Source: Sorangium cellulosum So ce56
GTDB lineage: Bacteria; Myxococcota_A; Polyangia; Polyangiales; Polyangiaceae
Direction of reading: 5' to 3'
NCBI RefSeq assembly: GCF_000067165.1
Contig: NC_010162.1
Coordinates: 11,396,501 to 11,460,500 of the forward strand
DNA: 64,000 nucleotides
Part shown: positions 8,817 to 18,014 of the stretch, in pieces
Layout: each line of letters starts with the position of its first letter
Numbering within the stretch: position 1 is the stretch's first letter
Position numbers and translations under genes: made by a program
Notes under the pieces: generated by a model
The model's input: the letters and a program-made list of their open reading frames with translations, nothing else
Database searches by the model: none
Told to the model about the DNA's origin: nothing

Positions 8817-11243
8817 GTGACTTCCCCGTTCCTCGAGGCCCCCGAGTCCGCCTGGGTGGCGAGCAACGCGCTCGCCTTTGCGCTGCGCGACCGCTTCCCG
8901 GTCAGCCCCGGCCACACGCTCGTCGTCCCGCGCCGCCTCGTCCCGACCTGGTTCGACGCCACTTCCGAGGAGCGCGCCGCGATCTTCGAGCTTGTCGACA
9001 CGGTCAAGCGGCACCTCGACGCAGAGCTCCACCCGGACGGCTACAACATCGGGATCAACGCCGGCGAGGCCGCAGGGCAGACCGTGATGCACCTGCACGT
9101 CCACGTGATCCCACGCTTCCGCGGCGACGTGGACGACCCGCGCGGCGGCGTGCGCCACGTCATCCCGGGCCGGGGGAACTACCTCGCCGGGCGAGCCCCG
9201 CCGCTCGCAACGGGGGGCGCCGACGACCCCTTCGTGCGCCACCTCGCGCCGGCCTTCGCGCGCGCGACGGACGTGGCCATCCTCTCGGCCTTCGTCCAGG
9301 AGAGCGGCCTCGACGTCCTGGAGAGCCACGTGTTCGCAGCCCTCGGCCGCGGCGCTCGGGTCCGGCTCGTCACCGGCGATTACCTCCACGTCACGCAGGC
9401 CACGGCGCTCGCCGAGCTGCTCGACTGGGCCGGCGGCAACGCCGCGCTGACGGGCGCTGAATGCACCCGGGGCAGCTTCGAGGCGCGCGTGGTCGAGGTC
9501 GACGCGCTCACCGGCAAGATCCGCTCGTTCCACCCCAAGTCGTGGCGCTTCGAGGGCGCGGGCTTCGGCGCCGCGTTCGTCGGATCGAGCAATATCTCCC
9601 GCGCCGCGCTCGGTCCCGGCATCGAGTGGAACCTCCGCGTCGACCGCCACCGCGATCCGGACGCCTACCGGGCCGTCGCCTGCGCCTTCGAGCGCTGGTG
9701 GTCCCGCGCCCGGCCGCTCACGGCCGACTGGGTCGAGAGCTACGCTCGTCGCGCGCGGCAGGTCGCGGTGGGCCTGCCGCCGGGTGAGGAGGACGCCGAG
9801 CCCATCGATCCCCCGCCTCCCCCGCACCGCATCCAGCGCGAGGCGCTCGCCGCGCTGCAGCGGAGCCGCGCGGAGGAGGGGCGCCGCCGCGCGCTCGTGG
9901 TGCTCGCCACCGGCCTCGGCATAACGTACCTCGCCGCGCTCGACGTAGAGGCCTGGGCCGAGCACCACGGCCGCCGTCCGCGCGTCCTCGTGCTCGCCCA
10001 CCGCGAGGAGCTCCTCGTCCAGGCCGCCCGGACCTTCCGCCGCCTCCTGCGGGACCTCACCGCGCGCTTCGGCTGGTGCGCTGGGAGCGCCAATGAGCTG
10101 GACGGCGATGTGGTCTTCGCCTCGGTGCAGAAGCTGTCCCGTCCCGAGCACCTCGCGCGCCTCGCCCCGGGGAGCTTCGACTACGCCATCGTGGACGAGG
10201 TTCACCACGGCACCGCGCCGAGCTATCGCTCCATCCTGGACCGGCTCGATCCGGGCTTCTTGCTCGGCCTGACCGCCACGCCCGAGCGCGCCGACGGCGC
10301 GGATGTCGCCGGGCTGTTCGACGATCACGTCGCCTACCGGGCGGACATCGGCGCCGGAATCGAGCGGAGCTTGCTCGTCCCCTTTGCGTATTTCGGCCTG
10401 AGGGACGAGACCGATTACCGCGCTGTCACCTTCCACAACCGGCGGTTCGATCCAGGAGCGCTGGAGAAGGCCATCGACACGGATCGGCGCCTCGAGCAGA
10501 TGTGGCGCGCGTGGCAGGAGCACCCGGGGGAGCGCACGCTCGTGTTCTGCTGCTCGATCCGGCACGCGCACCATGCCTGCGACTTCCTTGCCGCACGAGG
10601 TGTTCGCATCGCCGCGGTCCATTCCGGTCCGGAGTCGGCGCCGCGCGAGGAGGCGCTGGCGGACCTCGTCGCCGGCAAGCTCGACGCGCTGTGCGCTGTC
10701 GATCTCTTCAATGAGGGCATCGATCTGCCGAACGTCGATCGCGTGGTGATGCTCCGTCCCACGGAGTCTCCTGTCGTCTTCTTGCAGCAGCTCGGCCGCG
10801 GCCTGCGCGTCGCGGACGGGAAGGCGCGCCTCACCGTGCTCGACTTCGTGGGCAATCACCGCGTGTTCATCGACCGCGTGCGGACGCTGGTCTCGCTCGG
10901 CTCCGAGCCGTCCGATCTGCGCGACTTCCTCGGCGGCATCCGCGCCGCGCGCCTGCCGCCAGGCTGCACGGTGGACCTCGATCTCGAGGCCAAAGATCTC
11001 TTGCTCAGCCTGCTTCCTGCCCGCGGGAAGAGCGAAGTGGAGCGCGCGTACCGCGATCTGCGCGACGCGCGCGGCGAGCGCCCGACGGCCGGCGAGCTGT
11101 TCCGGATGGGCTACCGGCCTGCCACGCTGCGGCCGGCTCACCAGGGCTGGTTCGATTTCGTCGCTTCCGAGGGCGATCTGAGCCCGCCGGAGCTCCAGGT
11201 CCTTCGCTTCCCGGCGGACCGCGAGAACGACGTCCGAGCGTAG
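8817..11243 (+). CDS. HIT-PLD-SF2 helicase fusion with degenerate Walker A
   Basis: 808 residues from a GTG. Order of domains: a HIT domain with the triad H-L-H-V-H-V near residue 92; a PLD-like nuclease domain with H-P-K-S near 239 and F-V-G-S-S-N-I-S after it; then an SF2 helicase with D-E-V-H near 459, motif III L-T-A-T-P, and motif VI Q-Q-L-G-R-G-L-R. PLD-helicase proteins of this type occur in bacterial defence islands. The Walker A position reads A-T-G-L-G-I-T, where A-T-G-T-G-K-T is expected: the catalytic lysine is I369 and the preceding T is L367. All other helicase motifs look intact. Either ATP hydrolysis is lost, leaving the nuclease/HIT parts active, or the gene is starting to decay. 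An IS630 remnant starts just after its stop. Confidence 0.85.
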   Translation: MTSPFLEAPESAWVASNALAFALRDRFPVSPGHTLVVPRRLVPTWFDATSEERAAIFELVDTVKRHLDAELHPDGYNIGINAGEAAGQTVMHLHVHVIPRFRGDVDDPRGGVRHVIPGRGNYLAGRAPPLATGGADDPFVRHLAPAFARATDVAILSAFVQESGLDVLESHVFAALGRGARVRLVTGDYLHVTQATALAELLDWAGGNAALTGAECTRGSFEARVVEVDALTGKIRSFHPKSWRFEGAGFGAAFVGSSNISRAALGPGIEWNLRVDRHRDPDAYRAVACAFERWWSRARPLTADWVESYARRARQVAVGLPPGEEDAEPIDPPPPPHRIQREALAALQRSRAEEGRRRALVVLATGLGITYLAALDVEAWAEHHGRRPRVLVLAHREELLVQAARTFRRLLRDLTARFGWCAGSANELDGDVVFASVQKLSRPEHLARLAPGSFDYAIVDEVHHGTAPSYRSILDRLDPGFLLGLTATPERADGADVAGLFDDHVAYRADIGAGIERSLLVPFAYFGLRDETDYRAVTFHNRRFDPGALEKAIDTDRRLEQMWRAWQEHPGERTLVFCCSIRHAHHACDFLAARGVRIAAVHSGPESAPREEALADLVAGKLDALCAVDLFNEGIDLPNVDRVVMLRPTESPVVFLQQLGRGLRVADGKARLTVLDFVGNHRVFIDRVRTLVSLGSEPSDLRDFLGGIRAARLPPGCTVDLDLEAKDLLLSLLPARGKSEVERAYRDLRDARGERPTAGELFRMGYRPATLRPAHQGWFDFVASEGDLSPPELQVLRFPADRENDVRA

Positions 11244-11277
11244 CATGGCGTCGGTGCGCCGCCGTGCACCGACGGCG

Positions 11278-11506
11278 CTGCGAGCGGATGTAACCAGCGT
11301 GCTGGAACCAACCTTCGGCGTCCTTTTCGGTCACCTGCCCGATGGCACGCCCCATGGCCTGGTAGACTTGGCGCGCCGAGCGCGGCGCGGCGGTACGGAT
11401 GGCCTCCTTGTTTTCCCGCCGCAGCTTTCGACGGGCGACAAGTCGGGCGAATAAGGCAGCAAAAACCAGTACTGTGCGCCTCGCTCCTCCACTGCCGCGC
11501 GAGCTC
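11278..11506 (-). pseudogene. IS630-family transposase 3' remnant
   Basis: On the minus strand one frame reads Y-W-F-L-L-P-Y-S-P-D-L-S-P-V-E (about 11480-11425), the C-terminal DDE/PYSPDLNPIE block of IS630-type transposases. After a frame change near 11420 a second frame continues with A-M-G-R-A-I-G-Q-V-T and W-F-Q-H-A-G-Y-I-R (to about 11278), the usual IS630 tail. The N-terminal two thirds are absent and a frameshift separates the two pieces, so this is a dead fragment. It fills most of the 399-bp gap between the HIT-PLD-helicase gene and vgrG. No clear terminal inverted repeats were found. Confidence 0.75.
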
Positions 11507-11642
11507 CGGGTGTGCGGTGCGCCCCCAATCCGTCTTTTCTTCCCTCACCTTCGCCGATGCGACCTGCCGTGGGAGGCCGGCGCGTGAGAAAGATGCTGGC
11601 GCCGGGAGGGACGACTCTCGGTCGTGATATAGGGATCGCTCC

Positions 11643-14285
11643 ATGTCGAATGGGGCGCCTCATCCATCCACCTTCGAGCTTCGCGCTGGCTCTCTCGCCG
11701 CGCGAGACCTCACAGTGCTCGCGTTTCGCGGTCGCGAGTCCATCTCGCGCGGCTACCGGGTCGACATCGATGTTGCCGCGCCGTTCGCCGATCCGGCAGC
11801 CTTCGAGCCGCAGATCCTCGAGCAGCCGATGCATCTCGCGCTCCAGGGCGAGGGCGCTCCGCTCCGCGTGTTTCATGGCGTCTGTACCCACGTGGCGTGG
11901 AGCGCGGCGCTCGACGACGGCCGGAGCGCGTACCGGCTCCGCCTCGCCTCGCGCCTGTCGTTGCTCGGCAGGCGCCGCGCTAGCCGCATCTTCCAGGACA
12001 GGACCGTCGACGCGATCGTCGACCTCGTCCTGGAGGAATGGCGCATCCCCCGCCGCTTCGCACGGGTCCGCGCCGCTCCGAAGCGCGCCTATTGCGTGCA
12101 GTACCGCGAGACCGACCGCGACTTCGTGACGCGCCTCCTCGCGGAGGAAGGGCTCTTCTACTACTTCGAGCACGACCCCAGCGCCGACGCCGAGCGGATG
12201 GTGATCGGCGACGACGCGAGCATCTATCCGCCGATCACCGGCGCCCCGCGGCTCTTCCATAGGAGCGCGCCGGCAGGAACCGGCGCCCTCACGCCCGGCG
12301 AGGACCACGTCCAGCGGTTCGTCGCGGCGCGCTCGGTCCGGCCGACGGCATCCGTCGTCCGCGACTACGACTTCGAACGTCCGCTGTTCCACCCCTCCTC
12401 ATCGGCGAGGACGGCGCAGCTCGACGGCGGCGCGGAGGACGGCCGGTACGAGCACTACGAGCACCATGGCGACTACGAGAAGGTGGAGGTCGCTCGCGAG
12501 GACGCGACGATCCGGCTTGAGCAGCTGCGCCGGAAGGCCGTGGTCGCCCGCGGGGAGACCGCGTGCCGGCGGCTCGTGCCCGGCCGCCGCTTCTTCCTGG
12601 AAGAGCACGACGTCGCGGCGTACGACCGAGGCTGGGTCGTGACGCGCGTCGACCACGAGGGTGAGGCGCCGCAGATCTCGGGCGCTTCGCCCACCTACCG
12701 CGCCCGCTTCGCCTGCGCGCCGGATACGGTTTGCGTCCGGCCGCGCCCCGCGCCGCGGCGCATCCAGCAGGTCGTCGAGACTGCGACCGTCGTGGGCCCG
12801 CCGGGCGAGGAGGTGCACACCGACGCGTTCGGTCGCATCAAGGTCCAGTTCCACTGGGACCGCGAGGGCCAGGGGGACGATCGGAGCTCGTGCTGGATCC
12901 GCCACGCCGAGCTCTGGGCGGGGCGCGGCTTCGGCACCCAGTTCGTTCCGCGCGTCGGCATGGAGGTGGTCGTCTCGTTCCTCGGCGGCGACGTCGATCG
13001 CCCGATCGTGACCGGCTGCGTCGCCAACGCGGTGAACCGCGCGCCGTTCCAGCTCCCGGACGCCAGGACCCGGAGCGGCGTGAAGACGCGGAGCAGTCCG
13101 AACGGCGGCGGCCACAACGAGCTCAGCTTCGAGGACCGGAAGGGCAGTGAGCTCGTCCACCTGCGCGCCGAGCGCGAGCTCGACGTCCGTGTCGGGACCG
13201 ATCAGCGGGTCGGTGTCGGAGGCGACCGCTCTGTCGCGGTGGCCGGCCGCGACGCACTCGACACGGGCGATCGGCTCACGAAGGTTCGCCGCGACGACGA
13301 CCTCGAGGTCGAGGGCCGGAGGAGCGTCCGCGTCTTCGGCGAGAGCGAGGAGCACGTGCTCGGCGACCGCGCGCTGCGCGTCGACGGGATTGACAAGACC
13401 AACCTCCTCGGCGGCTCGGTCCTCACCGTCGAGGGGCCGTCCATCCTCCGCGTCACGGGCGAGTACAGCATCGATGTCGGCACGGGCGACGACGCCGGCG
13501 CGGCGCAGATCAACGTCTCGGGCTCGCTGGTGCTCGGCGGCTCGAAGTCGCTGCGCCTCATCACGCAGGGGAGCCTCACCCTCTCCGCGGGCGAGAGCTC
13601 CCTCGAGATCAGCCCGGAGGGGATCCGGATCATGGCCGGCAGGGTGGAGATCGCCGGCGCGCAAGCGCTCTCGCTGGCGGGCAAGGGACCGACCCTGTCG
13701 CTCGGGGAAGAGGCGGAGCTCGCCGCCAAGAAGATCCGCATGTTCTCCACCGACGCGGCGCTGGAGCTCGACGAGGACGCCGCGCTGTGGGGCAAGCTAG
13801 TGAAGCTCAACTGCTCGCGCGACGAGCCGCCGCCCGGCGGCGACGAGGACGAGGAGAAGACGAAGCCGTTCAACGTGCAGCTCACGGACGAGGAGCTCGA
13901 GCCGTACGGAGGCAAGCGCTACCAGCTCGTCGCCGAGGGCCGGCGGTTCGAGGGCGAGACGGACGTGGACGGGGCGATCGCGGTGGAGATCCCGGAGACG
14001 GCGCAGCTCGTCGAGATCACGATGTGGCCAGGGAAGTACCCGACGGGCCCCAGGAAGAAGTGGACAGTGCGCGTCGCCGCGCTGCCCGAGGCGACGACGG
14101 TGGAGGGGGCGCTGCGACGGCTGAAGAACCTCGGTTACTACGAGGGGGCGATCAAGGAGGACCCTCCGGCGGACAAGGGGTTCCGCGCGGCGCTCGCGTG
14201 GTTCCAGAAGGACCACGAGCTCGGGGAGTCAGGGGAGCTCGACGCGCAGACGGCGGGCGAGCTCGTGCGCGTACACGGCAGCTGA
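11643..14285 (+). CDS. vgrG: Type VI secretion tip protein VgrG with C-terminal peptidoglycan-binding domain
   Basis: 880 residues. Residues 1-380 match the gp27-like part of VgrG, including F-H-G-V near 78 and the Y-C-V-Q-Y-R-E-T-D-R-D-F block near 155. The gp5-like OB domain follows at about 385-480, with V-Q-F-H-W-D-R-E-G, R-V-G-M-E-V-V-V-S-F and G-G-D-V-D-R-P. A repetitive beta-helix (T6SS needle) region spans about 490-700. After an acidic linker there is a small beta domain near 740-800 (with G-E-T-D-V-D-G), and the last ~65 residues are a PG_binding_1-type domain. This is an extended VgrG: the added C-terminus could target periplasmic peptidoglycan or dock an effector. It heads the T6SS payload operon, and the next gene starts 11 bp downstream. 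Confidence 0.95.
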   Translation: MSNGAPHPSTFELRAGSLAARDLTVLAFRGRESISRGYRVDIDVAAPFADPAAFEPQILEQPMHLALQGEGAPLRVFHGVCTHVAWSAALDDGRSAYRLRLASRLSLLGRRRASRIFQDRTVDAIVDLVLEEWRIPRRFARVRAAPKRAYCVQYRETDRDFVTRLLAEEGLFYYFEHDPSADAERMVIGDDASIYPPITGAPRLFHRSAPAGTGALTPGEDHVQRFVAARSVRPTASVVRDYDFERPLFHPSSSARTAQLDGGAEDGRYEHYEHHGDYEKVEVAREDATIRLEQLRRKAVVARGETACRRLVPGRRFFLEEHDVAAYDRGWVVTRVDHEGEAPQISGASPTYRARFACAPDTVCVRPRPAPRRIQQVVETATVVGPPGEEVHTDAFGRIKVQFHWDREGQGDDRSSCWIRHAELWAGRGFGTQFVPRVGMEVVVSFLGGDVDRPIVTGCVANAVNRAPFQLPDARTRSGVKTRSSPNGGGHNELSFEDRKGSELVHLRAERELDVRVGTDQRVGVGGDRSVAVAGRDALDTGDRLTKVRRDDDLEVEGRRSVRVFGESEEHVLGDRALRVDGIDKTNLLGGSVLTVEGPSILRVTGEYSIDVGTGDDAGAAQINVSGSLVLGGSKSLRLITQGSLTLSAGESSLEISPEGIRIMAGRVEIAGAQALSLAGKGPTLSLGEEAELAAKKIRMFSTDAALELDEDAALWGKLVKLNCSRDEPPPGGDEDEEKTKPFNVQLTDEELEPYGGKRYQLVAEGRRFEGETDVDGAIAVEIPETAQLVEITMWPGKYPTGPRKKWTVRVAALPEATTVEGALRRLKNLGYYEGAIKEDPPADKGFRAALAWFQKDHELGESGELDAQTAGELVRVHGS

Positions 14286-14296
14286 GGAGCATCGAG

Positions 14297-16681
14297 ATGG
14301 CCGACGGGAACCAGGGCGGTGGTGGGCCGGCGCAAGCGCCGGCTGGGGATTTCCTGACGAAGCTCTCCGAGGCGTACCCCTACGGGGACGAACCGCCGCG
14401 GCTGACGGTCGCGATCAACGACATGGCCGCGGGGGCGCCGGACGGCGCCGAGTTCGGCGACGACGGGGTACGCCCGGTGCGCCACGAGGTGCCGGAGGGC
14501 GCGATCTACCAGCCGGAGACGATCGGCGATGTGCTCGCGTGGATCGACCAGCGGATCCACGCCTTTCCGATGGATCAGGTGTGGCTCACGCAGGCCGGGC
14601 CGCTCATGAACTGGTGCGCGGACCCGAAGGAGGAGCAATGGGCCCAGGCGGTCACGGAGATCCTCTTCGGCGCCACGTATGGCAATCTCGGAGGCTCCTA
14701 CGACATGGGGACGAGGAAGAAAGCGTCTCCGTTCCCGGCGTCCGAGAACTGGGAGTCGTACATCTTCAGCCGGATCCAGCGGCGGTACCGGAGCAAGCTG
14801 GCGCGGCCCACGAAGAACCAGAAGCACATCTACGGGTGCTACAATGTTGCTTCCTGGCTGCACCCGGATCCGATTCAGGACGATCTGGGCGAACCTGCGC
14901 CTTCGGGTGACGCGTCGCTCAGCCCCTCCGGTGGCTCGGAGGCGCCCGAGGACAAGCCGCCGGTCGTGGGCCCGCTCGTCGGCGGCGAGCTACTCGCGAA
15001 CCCGGTGGGACCCCGCTGGAAGGAGCAGGAGAACACCGATCCGGCCGTGCCCATCGTCGTCGCCTGCCAGCACCTCGCGACCTACGGAGCCCTGACACGA
15101 GGTTTTCGCATCGAGCACCTGGACAGCATCGGCTACGCGGCCCAGTTCGCAACCGGTGGCTTCGCCATCTTCTCGGGAAAGCCAGCGGCGCCCGGTGATG
15201 AACCACCTCCGCAGGGCGGGCGCTGGTACACGCTCCAGCCCGCAGCCGGCGATGAAGACAAGGCGAGCGCGGGGCAGGCGAATGGTGGTTCGCCCCCGCC
15301 CGTCCCCTACGAGGACCTGCTCCAGGTCGAGCGCGCCAGGCGTCTCTCGCCGCCGCTCGCGCCAGGGACCATCTTCGTGTTCGATCCCGACGCCGGAGCC
15401 CAGAAGGTCACGCTCTATCTGAGCAGGTATGAGGACGAATGCATTCGAGAGAAGGTCCTCATGAAACACTTCGCGGCGCGCAAGACGCCCGGCGTACAGG
15501 AGGTCGAGAGCGCCTACTCGCAGAAAGGCAGGGTCGCCCCCGATTATCAGCGAGAGCTGGACCTCGCCAAGCCGACGGAAGACGCCGGGCTTCTTAGGGA
15601 CATCCGGATCCTCGAGAAAGGTGGACAGACGGTGCTTGCGGAGCAAAAGCGCGCTCAGATGCAAGAAAAACTGAAGAAGGACCTCGGCGAATGGGAGCAC
15701 CAGAAGACGCTGGCGCTCGACACCAGCACGAAGGCCGTCGTGATCGATCTCAAAAAGCAGCTCGACGGATCACACATCCACTACGTCCTCCGGGTACACA
15801 AGGACAAGCCGCTCGTGCAGCTCATGGACACCGGCAACGGCTCCAACTTCTGGGCGAAGATCAAGGCGGAGAGCCGAGAGAGCCCTGGGCGCGGAGCGCT
15901 CATCGCCTTCATGCAGGCCGGCATCGTCGACGGCAGCGCGCAGAGCAAGGTCGGCCCCGGGCAGATGCTCGGCTTCTGCGGCACGGGCGTCACGCCACCT
16001 CCTCCCGAGGACCTCGGCGAGATGGCCGCCTTCATCAAGAAGGCGCGCCCGGTCGGCCTGTTTCGCCTTGTCCTCACGCGGCGGCCCAGCAAGGCGGCCA
16101 TGACACCGGACGACGTGCTCTATGTGAGCCGACTCGCGCGCATGTACGGAGGCTCGCCGGAGCAGAACTACACGATCGCACAGATGCTCTGGGGAATCCG
16201 GAACACCCCCGGCTTCACGAACCTGCAGCCGTGGGTGATCTTCTTCATTCCGCGCGGGGTCCTCGCCCGATCCATGTGGGCGCACGGCGGGCGCGAAATG
16301 ACGCTGAGCATGTTCATGTCGGACGTGGCCCCCAACTACAAGGACGAGCTCGGCAAGACGGGAGGCCTGAACCTGAACAAGCAGTACTTGCCCGCCGTCG
16401 CGATCACGAATAGCGGGATGCCGGACCCGGAGTACGCGGGCAAGTCGCAGCTCCAGTGCCGATGGAAGTACATGTCCGGGGGCTCAGGCAAAGCAGAGCC
16501 CGGCGGCGCGTGGCCTCCGGCGATCGAGAACAAGCTCAAAGAGACCGCCTGGAATAAGATCTTTGTGCACCCGAGCTTCGGCAAAGGGCTCGAGGAGCGG
16601 ATCGACGCGCTCACGCCCTCGATGTTCCTGGACGGCGCGGCCCCACCCAAGGCAGATGACGATGCTCATGCGCTTTCATGA
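14297..16681 (+). CDS. Large unknown protein behind VgrG, candidate T6SS effector
   Basis: 794 residues; the ATG at 14297 is chosen because it lies 11 bp after the vgrG stop with GAGGAG-like bases in front, although the frame is open further upstream inside vgrG. No signal peptide or membrane segment is visible. A low-complexity Pro/Gly/Ser linker near 195-225 separates two globular parts, and a second near 315-335. I do not recognise a catalytic motif. Its place directly after vgrG and in front of a Sel1-repeat lipoprotein is the usual effector/immunity arrangement in T6SS islands, where Sel1 lipoproteins often protect against periplasm-acting effectors. Function is inferred from context only. 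Confidence 0.8.
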   Translation: MADGNQGGGGPAQAPAGDFLTKLSEAYPYGDEPPRLTVAINDMAAGAPDGAEFGDDGVRPVRHEVPEGAIYQPETIGDVLAWIDQRIHAFPMDQVWLTQAGPLMNWCADPKEEQWAQAVTEILFGATYGNLGGSYDMGTRKKASPFPASENWESYIFSRIQRRYRSKLARPTKNQKHIYGCYNVASWLHPDPIQDDLGEPAPSGDASLSPSGGSEAPEDKPPVVGPLVGGELLANPVGPRWKEQENTDPAVPIVVACQHLATYGALTRGFRIEHLDSIGYAAQFATGGFAIFSGKPAAPGDEPPPQGGRWYTLQPAAGDEDKASAGQANGGSPPPVPYEDLLQVERARRLSPPLAPGTIFVFDPDAGAQKVTLYLSRYEDECIREKVLMKHFAARKTPGVQEVESAYSQKGRVAPDYQRELDLAKPTEDAGLLRDIRILEKGGQTVLAEQKRAQMQEKLKKDLGEWEHQKTLALDTSTKAVVIDLKKQLDGSHIHYVLRVHKDKPLVQLMDTGNGSNFWAKIKAESRESPGRGALIAFMQAGIVDGSAQSKVGPGQMLGFCGTGVTPPPPEDLGEMAAFIKKARPVGLFRLVLTRRPSKAAMTPDDVLYVSRLARMYGGSPEQNYTIAQMLWGIRNTPGFTNLQPWVIFFIPRGVLARSMWAHGGREMTLSMFMSDVAPNYKDELGKTGGLNLNKQYLPAVAITNSGMPDPEYAGKSQLQCRWKYMSGGSGKAEPGGAWPPAIENKLKETAWNKIFVHPSFGKGLEERIDALTPSMFLDGAAPPKADDDAHALS

Positions 16682-17999
16682 AGGTTCGGCCCTCGCCATG
16701 ACGGCCCTCTCCGTCCTGCTCGCCGGCTGCGGCGCATCGAGCGGGCGCTCGAAGCCGTCGGAGGTGCGGCAGGTCCTCGTACCACCTCCGGTGGCGCCGC
16801 GCGCCGCGCTCCCCGGGCCCGAGAAGGCCCCGGCCATCGAGCTCTTCTCCATGCCGCCGGCAGAGGATCCCGCGCCCGACCTCTCGCGGTGCGAACGGGG
16901 GGACCTGGACGGCTGCCGCGCGGCCGGCGCCCTCTTCCTCCACGGCTTCGGCGTCGCGGAGGACGCGTCCCGCGCGGATGCTCTGTATACGAAGGCATGC
17001 CAAGGCAAGAACACCAAGGCGTGCATGGATTTCGCGGGCGAGTCCTACCACCTTCACGACTGGCCGATCAAGGCGACGGAAGCGCTGGTGGAGGCCGTTC
17101 ACCACAAGATGGCCTGCGAGCACGGCGAACAGCAGGGCTGCCTCGCCCTCGCCCTGGATGTGCTCCGCCATCCGGAGGAGCTCAACATCTTTCGGGACAC
17201 CGTGGGCAAGACCGCGCAAAAGACGGCGGAAGATGCCTGCGCGGCGTCCAACGTCGCTGCGTGCTCCACGTTGATGGGGATCGCTCAGCGGGGCGAAGAC
17301 AAATCCCGAGCGGAGGCCATCGCGGCGAGGCTCCTCGCGCTGTGCGACGCCGGTGAGATGAGCGCGTGTTGGCCTGTGCTCCGCTATCCCTGGAAGGACA
17401 AGTCGCCTGCTGAAAAGAGCCGTATGACGAAAGAGCTCGGCGTCAAGCTGTGCAAATTCTCTCAGGCCGAGTGCCGCGATGGCCATGGGGAGAGGTGCTC
17501 GTGGGCCATGGGCTGTGTCGACAAGAACGGCTTCGATCCGCAAGGACCGGAGGCCGTGGCCGAGTTCACCTACCGCGCATGCGTCGTCGGTCGCGAATTC
17601 AAGCGATGCGAGGAGCTCGCGGACCTGTTCGAGCGCGGCAACGGCGTGCCGAAGGACCCCGAGAAGGCGGCCTTCTTCGACATGGCCGCCTGCCAGCACG
17701 GCCGCGATTTCTCGTGCTGGAACACGGTGAACCGCCTCAGGAAGCAGGGCAGCGGGCCCGAGATCGACAAGAAGATCTTCGAGGTCCTGCAGATAAATTG
17801 CCGCATTGACATGCGTGTCGTGGGTTGGCTGAGGAGCTGCGAGCGGCTCGCGGAGATGTACGAGACCGGCCGCGGGACGCAGAAGGACGTCGAGAAGGCG
17901 GTGGAGCTCTTCAAGGCGGTGTGCCCCTATCGAGAAGAGTCGTGCGACAACCTGCGCCGCCTGAAGAGGCCCGTCCCGCCCGACGCGGACGCGCCGTGA
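16662..17999 (+). CDS. Sel1-repeat lipoprotein, candidate T6SS immunity protein
   Basis: 445 residues from the ATG at 16662, with AAGG nine bases in front; ATGs at 16656, 16668 and 16698 are alternatives. All overlap the end of the candidate effector gene, so translation is coupled. The N-terminus carries a short lipoprotein signal ending in L-L-A-G-C, so the mature protein should be membrane-anchored in the cell envelope. The rest is Cys-rich Sel1/TPR-like repeats, such as C-x5-D-L-D-G-C-R-A-A-G-A-L-F-L-H-G-F-G-V and G-N-G-V-P-K-D-P-E-K-A. Sel1 lipoproteins are known immunity partners of T6SS effectors; that role here is inferred from gene order. Confidence 0.88.
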   Translation: MLMRFHEGSALAMTALSVLLAGCGASSGRSKPSEVRQVLVPPPVAPRAALPGPEKAPAIELFSMPPAEDPAPDLSRCERGDLDGCRAAGALFLHGFGVAEDASRADALYTKACQGKNTKACMDFAGESYHLHDWPIKATEALVEAVHHKMACEHGEQQGCLALALDVLRHPEELNIFRDTVGKTAQKTAEDACAASNVAACSTLMGIAQRGEDKSRAEAIAARLLALCDAGEMSACWPVLRYPWKDKSPAEKSRMTKELGVKLCKFSQAECRDGHGERCSWAMGCVDKNGFDPQGPEAVAEFTYRACVVGREFKRCEELADLFERGNGVPKDPEKAAFFDMAACQHGRDFSCWNTVNRLRKQGSGPEIDKKIFEVLQINCRIDMRVVGWLRSCERLAEMYETGRGTQKDVEKAVELFKAVCPYREESCDNLRRLKRPVPPDADAP

Positions 18000-18014
18000 C
18001 GAGGGAGGGCAAAC

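Noticed and set aside
8715..11246. 843-residue open frame antisense to the HIT-PLD-helicase
   Set aside because: It has no family motif and an Arg/Ala/Glu-rich composition typical of antisense frames in very GC-rich genes.
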